Assembly (NCBI GenBank): GCA_009809945.1
Contig: WTPW01001675.1
Location: 1-64,000, forward strand
Direction: 5' to 3'
DNA from: Gigaspora margarita
Taxonomy: Eukaryota; Glomeromycota; Glomeromycetes; Diversisporales; Gigasporaceae
DNA length: 64,000 bases
Positions 55,234-64,000 of this stretch are shown one piece after another. Under the pieces are notes generated by a model, which did not search any database, had not been told where the DNA came from, and was given only the letters and a program-made list of their open reading frames with translations. Numbering within the stretch: the first letter of the stretch is position 1; each line of letters begins with the position of its first letter. Made by a program: the position numbers and the translations under genes.

Positions 55234-58200
55234 TAGGGCTGTTATAGTCCATCCTGGTTCAGTTTTGGTTCAAAAGACTAGTCCAGGTAGCAGACCATAA
55301 ACCGGACCAAGGTCTGTGAACTAGTTCTAAAACTGGTTTTAATCTGGTTCAGTCCAGGACCAGACCTTGGACCAGTTCACCTTCAACTAATAAAAATGTA
55401 TTATTTAAGTGATCATAGATTATTATTTGCAATTTTTCACATATTTCACTTTTTTATCATATATTTGTTAGTAGTTGTATTTAAGTTATTTCATATACTT
55501 TCTAAGAAATACATTTTTGATATTACGTATTATTTACCAGTATATAGATCTTGTAGCAGATTTTATTTATTTTATTTGTAAAAGAAAAATCTCCATATTT
55601 TACACATATTATAGTTTAGATTTTGAAAAGATCATGTGTTTTCGGATAGAAACTACTGCACTATTAAGATCATCTCTATTCAAGTTGTTTCTTTAATCAA
55701 TTTTACCAACCCCATTACTAATCCAACTTTTAATGCAGAGACATGCCCTTGCTGTTTTGAAATGAAGATGATTGCGGGTTCTTAAATAGTATTACCAGCT
55801 ACTGAAAAATTTGCTCACATGCTACGCTTATCACTTGTATACTTAGATAGTTAGATGCTATTCTTGAAAGAATAGGGTAAGTTTTTTGATTCACCTTCCA
55901 TCAATCTAATGGGACTGTTTCTTTTTCAATAGCTTCTAACTTAAAATAATGCTCCAATTTATCAATATTTGTAGTTGGAGGTTTGTCGAGAGCATTATTA
56001 GGTAATTCTTCTACTTCGAATCTATTGTACAAATTCCAAAAAACTTCTGAGCAGTTTTAATTGGACTATCTTCAATATTAATAGGGGCAGGAGACATTTG
56101 CTAATATCCATAGATATATTGGTCCATAATTTTCTGACTCATTTTTTTGGCATCAATAGCTTCTGACTTATTAAATATCTTTAATTTTGTATGAGGGTCA
56201 AGAACAGTGAAGACAATAGAAGATTTATCCATTATAATCAAATATTCTTCTATCTTTTGGTGAATTGATACAGCAGCCATCTTTTGAGAATATTTATCTT
56301 GTGCAAGATATGTATCTAAAACATCTTGAATATTTAAAAACACTAGACATATATCACTTACGGTTGGATATGATATTGCAAAAGTAGTTTGGTAACAGTT
56401 TTTAAGGGTTCTAATAAAGTAAGCACATCCTAACAACGAATATTTATTAATGCTCAAAATACTTCATTTTTATTAAATTGTTTTTTTTATTTTACTTTTA
56501 AATTTTGTTGCTCATTAGTGTTCGGATATAGGGCATGAATTGACGGATAGTCTGCAGCAAGTGATTTAAAAGCTGCTTCTATTTTTTGTATTTTTTGTAA
56601 CATATAAAAGGTACTGTTTCATTTCGTATCTACATCTAACTTGGGTTTGAGTTATGGAATTCCTTTAAGGTGACATAATCTACATAAATCATCACAAAGC
56701 CGAGTAGAAACTTTGATTTTTGATATTAGACTTCAAACTTTCTCTATTGAAGAGTCAATCATTTTCAATCTTTGTTTTGCTACCAAGTTAAGTACGTGGG
56801 CTGTACAATATAATGTAAAACCCCAATATTGTTGAATTCATTTTGGAGTTCTTGCGTGATTAGTCTTCCATAAATGATTATCACTGACTTATTATCTGTC
56901 ATAAGCACTAAGACTTTATCTTGAATATTAAATTCAAAAAGAAGTTCATTAATAACATCTGCCATGTTTACACCCATGTATCTGCTCGTAAACAAAATAA
57001 TATCCAAAAGAAATTGTTGCATTTTCCAATTTTTATCAACAAAGTGAATTGTAATACCAAGGAATGCTTCAAAATTTTGTAATATCTATATATTGGCAGT
57101 TAAAGAAATTTTACTAGGAATTCTTATAATATTGTTAGTTATTTTAATTCTTCTACTTTCAAACTCATCTATAACCATTTTTTTGAAGCTTGTCTTGTTG
57201 GTATTATATAACAGGGTCAAAAAAATTAATAAAATCATTAAAATATTAATTTTCAATAACAGTAAATGGTTGTCTGCAATAATCCAGGTAATTAATTTTT
57301 TGTCTCTTTTTTTTTGCTCTTTGTTATTATACAGATTGGTTCTAGGATTTTAGGAAAGTTAAGAGTAATTTGGTGTCTTGCTAGCGCACTAATATTATAA
57401 AAATTAAGATGTTTTCTTAAAGAAAAACTCCAGTAGTGCTTGAAAAGGTAGTATTGCACTTTCAGCATATGGGTAATTTAGAATGTGTTACTGTAGTGGT
57501 GTTGAAGTGAGGCCAAACTAATAAACACCTTTTGAATCTGCTTAGTGCGTTATTACTTTGAAGTGAACTAATATTGGTTTCTTGAGAAATCTGGCTATTC
57601 AAGTTTGAAAGATTATCTTCAGATCTATTATTATTTTCAGAATATGAAGGGCTATAATTTTTATCAGGATTATTCATTTTGGATTTTTTTTCATAAGAAG
57701 AAAGAGCAAAGCTTTATATTTTAAATCAGAAACACTGTCTAAATTAGGCAAAATCAAAAACACAAACTAAATCAGAAACACGGGCTTTAGTTTATTGAGC
57801 TAAGTAATTTTTTGTTTTTTGATTTAGATATTAACTATGACTAATACATATCATTTATCTAGAGGTTTTTTTTTAATTCATAATTACGGTATATTTTTAA
57901 TTTTATAATGCATTTTCTGTCATTTTATCATTTTATAAGCTCTTATTTTTTATAATTAAGCATTATTTTTTAGCTTTAATTGGCTAGTTGATATGTGAAA
58001 ATGTAGCACAATAATTTTTTAAAAATGCGACTAAAATCAGTTTTTTTTTTAAGTTTTGAAACAAGATATCATAAGAATATAAGCAAAAATAGATATATCA
58101 ATCTGGATTCTTGAACACAATTTGAATTATAGAAGTTGAATCACAGAATTTTAAATAATGAACCACAAGATATTTGTATATCGTTTGAGCAAAATAATGA

Positions 58201-58924
58201 TATGATCTGGTTTTTAATTTTTAATATTCTAATTTTTACCTATTCTAAAGAATTTTAATTTTTGAATAGTGCTTTGAAATTCTTATTTCGTGAATAAAAC
58301 TAGCTATTACAAAACTTTGGGGGGGTTTTTTTTCACATGAATTAAAAATTCCAATCTAGAATACTTTATTTTAAACCTGCATAATTTTTCTTAATTTAAA
58401 CTAAATATTAATCACCCAAATTAGTATCAAGATCATACATGGAACTAATTCTGGCAAGTTGACTTCAGTAAGAAGATTGTGAAATTCAAACATTGTTTTT
58501 AAAAAATACAATGTTATTTATTTTTAATGCACTTTGTTCTATATAAAAAAAGCCTGCCTTTTCACTTGTAATGTTATTCAAAACTTAGCCTATTTTACTG
58601 TATTTGTATACAAAGGCAATATGAAATAACATTTTTTTTACAATAGCAATAGGTATTAGTATAATTGACTTTTTTATTAAAGTTTTCAGGAATAAAATTG
58701 CTTTTATATACAACATCAATTTCAATAATTGATACTTTGATGTATACATATAATAAAAAATAAACTTGCAGAATATGATATGTCTGCATATTATCTTGCA
58801 TCTATTTGATTATATAATCATAGACTGACTTATTTGACCAGTCTAAATTTTTGCCCAGGAACTACTTGAACTGGTTCAAAAAACTGGTCTGGACCGCGGT
58901 CTTTGCCAGACTATAACATCCCTA
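55234..58924 (-). mobile_element. hAT transposon copy 2 (3691 bp), CpG-decayed
   Basis: Ends TAGGGCTGTTATAGTCC and GACTATAACATCCCTA. 8-bp target duplication GGCTAGAT (55226-55233) and GGCTAGGT (58925-58932), one mismatch. Collinear with copy 1 over its full length, with most differences being CG to TG/CA (for example GACCGGTCC to GACTAGTCC). Confidence 0.9.
55690..57677 (-). pseudogene. hAT transposase, copy 2
   Basis: Same architecture as copy 1: Met at 57677 (MNNPDKNYSPSYSENN), BED finger near 57460, core (57022-56780: FLLDIILFTSRY, MTDNKSVIIIYG), linker and C-terminal piece 56457-56101, and remnants of hATC at 55690-56090. Open pieces are short and separated by stops and frameshifts. The intron before the last part (GTAAAA...TTAG, about 56410-56500) is kept. 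It shares with copy 1 the in-frame TGA at 57462-57464 inside the C-x2-C. It retains TGG at 57284-57286 and the extra bases that copy 1 has lost. Confidence 0.85.
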
Positions 58925-59175
58925 GGCTAGGTGCTACAGAAAAGAAAAAAAATTGACAAAATAAAGGATTTTTGGAAATTAATTTTTATATTATAAATTT
59001 TATAATAAAACATAAGAAAATACAAACTTTAAAGAGCTATACTACAAAATTTTATTAATACAACTGGCTTTGTGTTTTATATGAAAGGTGGTTCTGATCT
59101 TATTCTAAATTGATTTGTGTAAAAAAAATTTTTTGAAAATTTGTCAATTTCCCTCTTCTTTGTAGCACTCAGCCA

Positions 59176-59456
59176 CAGTGTTGTACATTTTTGCTGTCCC
59201 AGCCTTTTTTTGCCATGTCCCAACATCCCAATGTCCTAGTGTCCCAAGTGTCCCAACTATGTTCCAAGTATTAATAATTAATAAATTAATTTAAAAAAAT
59301 ACATAATTATATATTTTTTTAGGTGCTAAACACATTTCTAAAAAAATTAAATTAGATTATCTTAATAAAATTTTAATTAATTTCAATTTAAAAAATTGTC
59401 CCAAAATGTCCCAAAATGTCCCAGCTCATGTCCCAACTGTCCCATGTACAACACTG
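59176..59456. mobile_element. hAT-like MITE with GTCCCA repeats
   Basis: Perfect 8-bp target duplication CTCAGCCA (59168-59175, 59457-59464). Ends CAGTGTTGTACA and TGTACAACACTG. Eleven or so GTCCCA/GTCCCAA words behind the ends, here mostly in one orientation. 281 bp, non-coding. Confidence 0.88.
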
Positions 59457-59675
59457 CTCAGCCATATGATGTTTGTTTATATTTGACAGTAAATAATTAC
59501 ATCATTTTTGGCCAAAAAAATCTTATACATTAAAATTAATATAATTATTAAAGGACTGTTATAAGACCAAAGGACTGAACCAGACCAGAACTGTAAACAA
59601 TGATAACAGTCCTCTTAGGGACCTGACTGGACTGAACTGGACTAATGCATTCCTAATTGTTAAGTTATTCTATAT

Positions 59676-60049
59676 GGGGCCTGTTAATTAAAACACGGCT
59701 TATGGCTTTTTTTCCATTTTGAGAAAATCACGTTTGAAATTTAGTATAACAACAACAATGATAATCTATTATTAGTAGAACCTGTTTGATCTTCATGAAT
59801 TAGCCAATCATATAAGCTCTTTGCTATGGCTATGCAGCAAGGATCAAAAAGATAATTTCTAAAATCTATTTTTAGATCACTTCCATTTACATACAGCATT
59901 TAGAAAAATTGGCATTGACAAAAATTTTATTATGTAAATCGATGCTTTAAATATTGAATTATATAATCAAAAGCATGCTTTATTTGATAGTATTGTTAAT
60001 TCATTTTTGCAAAAAATGCCATAAGCCGTGTTTTAATTGACAGGCCCCC
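59676..60049. mobile_element. TIR MITE, GGGGCCTGTTAATTAAAACA ends
   Basis: Left GGGGCCTGTTAATTAAAACA...CGGCTTATGGC and right GCCATAAGCCG...TGTTTTAATTGACAGGCCCC. Possible ATAT target duplication. 374 bp, no ORF. Confidence 0.75.
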
Positions 60050-60202
60050 ATATATACTGTGTACTTCTACAATCTTTAAAAAAAGTAATTTCTCTATATA
60101 TTTCTCTTTGCAAGTAATCAAAAATTTCTATCAAATATAGAAATTTTGGCATTTATATATTGGAAATATTTACAATAGTAAATAATACATAACCTATACA
60201 TA

Positions 60203-60529
60203 TAGTCAAACCTCCATAAATGCAATGTGTACAGACAAGTCTAGCATATGTATTTAGGAGGTATTGTATTTGGAGAGAGCCAATTTAAAGATTAGAACAT
60301 CAAGTTTGTGTAACTTCTACTAAAACTGTATAACCTATCTTAAATACTAAAATTTGATTGGTTACATAAATTTAGGGAGATAGCATAATATAGAAAATTA
60401 TTTAGAAGAATGTGCATTTGCAGAATATAGAATGTGCATTTAGCACTAATAATTTCTTACAAACAAGACAAAAATGTGCATTTAGAAAGGTATTGCATTT
60501 ATAGAGATTGTATTTATAGAGGTTGACTG
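60203..60529. mobile_element. Tc1/pogo-type MITE, CAGTCAAACCTCCATAAATG ends
   Basis: TA flanks (60201-60202, 60530-60531). Ends TAGTCAAACCTCCATAAATG and TATTTATAGAGGTTGACTG. Internal TGTGCATTTA phrase repeated four times. 327 bp. Confidence 0.75.
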
Positions 60530-60601
60530 TATCTAGTTTGGTAGTTAAGAAGTTAATAGGAGTGATATAGTTTTAATTTGTTATATATATATTGTATATA
60601 T

Positions 60602-60827
60602 AGAGGAGGTCAATAGAAAACAGGCAAATATTTTCTAAGTAAAAGTTTTTTAAACTTAAGATTGAAAAACTTAACAATTATCAAACCAAATCTAAATCTA
60701 TATAGTTATAAAATTAAAATCAAAAAATTTTATTAAATTTGATTTGATAATTACTAAAATATTTTAATTCAAAATAAAAAAAAAAGTTATTAAAAACAAT
60801 TTGCCTGTTTTCTATTGACTTCACCCT
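60602..60827. mobile_element. TIR MITE, family A (copy 2)
   Basis: Ends AGAGGAGGTCAATAGAAAAC and GTTTTCTATTGACTTCACCC. Internal TTTTCTAAGTAAAAGTTTT as in 3304-3541. 226 bp. Confidence 0.75.
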
Positions 60828-60829
60828 AT

Positions 60830-61980
60830 ATCTTTATAATTTTATTTAGGGCTTTATAATTAGTTTTTTACTATATTTATGATAAGTGAATTTAGGTAGA
60901 GCAAAGACTTTTTTATTTAGTATAATATAGTGTTTATGACATTACATAGGATATAAAGTGATTATTAGTTGATTCTTTCTCTAGATTTTTTTTACTTTCT
61001 TTAAATTGTATTTTTTATTTTTCTTTCTGTTGTTTTTTCTTATTCCTATTTGTTATCATTTTCATTTTTTTCATTTTTTTCTTATTTACTTCTCTACAAA
61101 AGAACATTTTCAAATTTATAATTTTCAATTGTAGAGTGATAATGCTGATAAGGCTTCTAATAACTCAGGTTTTTTGCAACAAATTATATTTGATCACTTT
61201 TAGCAGTAACTAGGTATGTTGAATTTTTCAATTGGATGTAATATAAATATAAATTGAATACATATTGGCTATATTATTCCAAATAAAATATTGGTAAGTT
61301 TTGTCAAAATAAAAAAAAACAAATAGAACTAAGTAAATTAAATTGATTTGTATATAAATTTTCCTAATGAGATTATAAAGTCACATAAAAAACAATTTTA
61401 ATATTAAGCATAAAAAATTATTAAATAGTCTATATTATTTGATAATTCTAATAATAGTAGTATATTGAATAAATATAAGTATAGTAAATTTTATCTTTTA
61501 GGTACTAATATTCTTAAGATTTGTACTAATCTTGTATCTAAATTAAACATAAATTAGATATATTGGTACTACTAATGTATTATGTTTGCAGGCTGTATAG
61601 TAATTTCAGAAAATTATCAATTTGTTCATCTTTATATATATTATATTTGCATAAAAATGACCTTTTTAAAATTTAAAATTTTTATATCTTCTAGTAGAGG
61701 TTTCTTAATAATAATACAATTAAACTTAATAAAATTTTTTTATTAAATTCAATTAGCCTGTAGAATTTAAAACAAAATTTTATATCAAGTTTTACTCAGT
61801 ATTTATCAAAAAAATCTCCAAATAAAGTTTTAAAAAAGCATCAAAATTCAAATAAGAAAATTGTGATTTATATTTAAATAAAATTTTCAATAACAACTAA
61901 ATTAAATTCTATAAAAATTTTTTAATTTAATCTATTAGTTAGAATAAATAAAAAATTTTAGATAATAGTTTTTAAAAAAT
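60830..61980. other. AT-rich stretch, no gene
   Basis: No ORF, TIR or tandem repeat noticed. Confidence 0.4.
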
Positions 61981-62120
61981 ATTACCATAAACTGCTGTAT
62001 AAACCGCCCAGGTCTGGTACATTCCACCAAAAAATTAATTAGTAAAAAAAAAGAAAATAATTAGTAAAAATGAGAGGGGACTAATATGTGGGGGCTGTTT
62101 ATACAGCAGTTTATGGTAAT
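61981..62120. mobile_element. TIR MITE, family B (copy 2)
   Basis: Ends ATTACCATAAACTGCTGTAT and ATACAGCAGTTTATGGTAAT, near-perfect arms of about 28 bp. 140 bp. CpG-depleted relative of 28225-28490. Confidence 0.8.
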
Positions 62121-62570
62121 TGAAATTTCAAAAAGAATTAGCCATAGCTACAGGTATCTAAATTTTAAATATAAATTACTCAGTGCTTACCTAATCAAAT
62201 TTGGTCAAAAATTTTTAATTCTATCTCTAGAATTAAATAAAAATTGTTTCAATTTTATCTCTTAAATTAAATAAAAATTTTTTGATCAAATTTGACAGGC
62301 AATCTTTATTCAAATTTAGACATCTGTAAAAAAAATTGGTACTAACTTTTTTAACTTCAATCAATATTTTTTAAAAATACTTTTCCAAATTTGATAATAT
62401 TTTTTTTAATTTTAATTCTACAGATTGTATAATTAAAAAAAAAATTCATCAAATTTGGTTCAGTAATTAACAATAAATTTTAAAAATCATAATTATAACA
62501 ATATTTTTCCAATTAGTTTTCTTGATAATTACAATCTTGTAAAATTAAAATAAAAAATCTTTATTAAATT
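62121..62570. other. AT-rich stretch, no gene
   Basis: Repeated AATAAAAATTTTTT... and TTTGATCAAATTTG words only. Confidence 0.4.
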
Positions 62571-62573
62571 TAA

Positions 62574-62735
62574 TCTAGTGCTACAAACTGAAGTTGAAAA
62601 AATTAATTAGTTAATTAGTTGGGAACTAATCAATTTATTGATTAGTTGCAACTAAATGATTAATTAATAAATCAGTATACAACCAATTGATTATTAGATT
62701 AGTTGAAACTTATTAATTAATCAATTTAGTTTTTT
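62574..62735. repeat. TTAATTAGTT/AACTAATCAA lattice
   Basis: ATTAATTAG and AACTAATCAATT words in both orientations. Starts CTAGTGCTACAAACTGAAG, reminiscent of the CTAGTGTTCCAAATC end of the element at 570. Possibly a CpG-decayed relative; ends not defined. Confidence 0.4.
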
Positions 62736-62959
62736 TTTTAAATTTCTCAGCTATATTGCTGAGGTACTGTTGGCGCTCTTTTTATTAAGATCTTATACTA
62801 TCCCGTGCTAGCAGGGTACATGATTTTGTTAAGTCTGTCAATTGGCATCCCAGGTCCCTGACCTGTAGTGTAAGACCCTATTATCGAGTTTGCAGTTCCC
62901 TAACTCACATGATCTGCTAGCCAGATTGTCCTATCTATATTTCTAAATTATTCAAACCA

Positions 62960-63220
62960 AATTACATTTGGAAGACCTATTTACTACCAGAGGCTTTAAC
63001 TGGAACTGTTCTAATTTTTCTAACTGGATCTAACTGGTTGACCTATTTACAACTGGAGGATTTAACTAGAACTGGCCAAGTGTTCTTCACAACCAGAATA
63101 TATCTGGAAGACCTATTTACAACTGGAGGTTTTAACCAGAACTGTCTAATTTTTATTCAACTAGAATTTTGCCAGAAGTGTCCAACCTGTATTTGACTAG
63201 ATTTCTACCAGAGGTATTCA
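62960..63220. repeat. Diverged tandem repeat, GACCTATTTACAACTGGAGG
   Basis: Three units of about 75-90 bp, each with GGAAGACCTATTTACAACTG, TTTAAC(C/T)AGAACTG and CAACTAGAATTT. Confidence 0.7.
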
Positions 63221-63239
63221 TGTCTTCTTTAAGAACCTT

Positions 63240-63615
63240 CTATACATGTTTTTGTTAATGTGGCTGTGCCACCAATCATGGTCCTAGCCAAAGATGGCAC
63301 CGAAAACATTTTTGGCGATTCCGAAAGTTTTGGGTTTCGGATTATAGCTTCCGAAACCTTATCCGAAACTCGAAACCTCGACTGAAACACGAAACCTCGA
63401 CTGAAACCCAAAACCTCAACCGAAACCCCAAAACTGCCAAACATCAATAACTTATTTGTTTATTCTCTCCAAAGTTGGTGCTGATACCCTTTTGTGCCAA
63501 ATCCAAAGTTTCGGGCTTCGGATTATAACTTCCGAAACCTTATCCGAAACTCGAAACCTCACCCGAAACCCAAAACCTCATTCGAACCGAAACCTCACCT
63601 GAACACCAAAAACTA
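63240..63615. repeat. Minisatellite GAAACCTCGACT with duplicated block
   Basis: Two blocks (about 63255-63430 and 63470-63610) share TTTCGGATTATA, CTTCCGAAACCTTATCCGAA and then several 12-bp units CGAAACCTCGAC. CpG-rich island in an AT-rich setting. The frames here are repeat by-products. Confidence 0.75.
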
Positions 63616-64000
63616 CCCAACTTCCATATACATTGATTGCATTAATGTATTATACATCTCTTTCAATTATACATCAAATGCACTGATGTATGCTATGTAT
63701 CTCTTCAATATACATTAATCGGTAAGTTATATATCTGCTTAAAGAATTCAATGCATCTAACAATTGATTGCATGCGTGCAGTCCTTTTGTTGTTATGATT
63801 CACAAGTACAACATGAAAGGTATAATTCCGAAGTTTATATTCTGACAATCAAGGTTGCTTTTGTAAGCATCAGTTTTTTTTACTTATTACGTAAAAACTG
63901 GGTAAAATATCAAGTAATAATAAGTAATTAGTACGTCCATATCTACTAATGATAGAATTGATAGGTTACCGCAGAATTAAATAAATTGTTGGTATCAAAA
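63616..64000. other. No feature recognised
   Basis: Short TATACATCAAATGCACTGATG repeats near 63640-63720, otherwise nothing. Confidence 0.35.

Noticed and set aside
63229..63718. ORFs of 72-74 codons on both strands
   Set aside because: Shadows of the GAAACCTCGAC minisatellite.

Overview
The window looks like a repeat-dominated piece of an AT-rich fungal nuclear genome, most likely an arbuscular mycorrhizal fungus (Glomeromycota, for example Rhizophagus, Gigaspora or a relative). The reasons are an intron-rich GPI-type chitin deacetylase with short 74-82 bp introns, very high AT content, hAT, Tigger/pogo and LINE relics, and a degenerate gene that I recognise from memory as belonging to a highly repeated family in glomeromycete genomes. 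There is essentially one host gene: a secreted chitin deacetylase on the minus strand at 25761-26880 (four exons). Its Ser/Thr-rich, GPI-signal-like C-terminal tail survives about 1 kb downstream (24508-24686), cut off by a probable 1-nt frameshift and two hAT-like MITEs.

Everything else is transposable-element sediment. 0-10 kb: two tRNA-derived SINEs with long target-site duplications, a further retroelement, TTAA and TIR MITEs, and the 3' end of a LINE. 10-21 kb: a minisatellite-bearing foldback, a Tigger/pogo transposase relic, and a hAT element (16169-18392) with a minisatellite, a foldback and another hAT-like MITE nested inside it. 21-24 kb: minisatellites and a palindrome-bounded assembly gap. 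24-33 kb: the chitin deacetylase and CpG-retaining MITEs. 33-37 kb: hAT transposon copy 1, nested in a MITE that itself sits between further inverted repeats. 38-44 kb: a gap-centred giant palindrome, foldbacks and a Tc1/pogo-type MITE. 44.7-47.5 kb: the decayed glomeromycete-type gene. 50-55 kb: a hAT MITE, a dispersed repeat family (R) and a TA-flanked foldback. 55-59 kb: hAT copy 2. 59-64 kb: MITEs and minisatellites.

Three wider patterns stand out. First, a degenerate module of about 70 bp (core CGTCTCATCGAGACG ... GGTGGTT ... ATCCAAATCGGCCCAGTG) recurs inside at least six non-autonomous elements whose ends are unrelated. Second, nearly every hAT-like element carries its own short motif repeated in both orientations behind its ends (ATCGATTA, GGCCA, GTCCCA, AATTGCAATT, TGACGAAA, TGTCATTT). 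Third, copies of one repeat family located in different places differ mostly by CpG to TpG/CpA changes, which suggests methylation-driven decay of different ages. All family names come from reading motifs by eye; no search was run.
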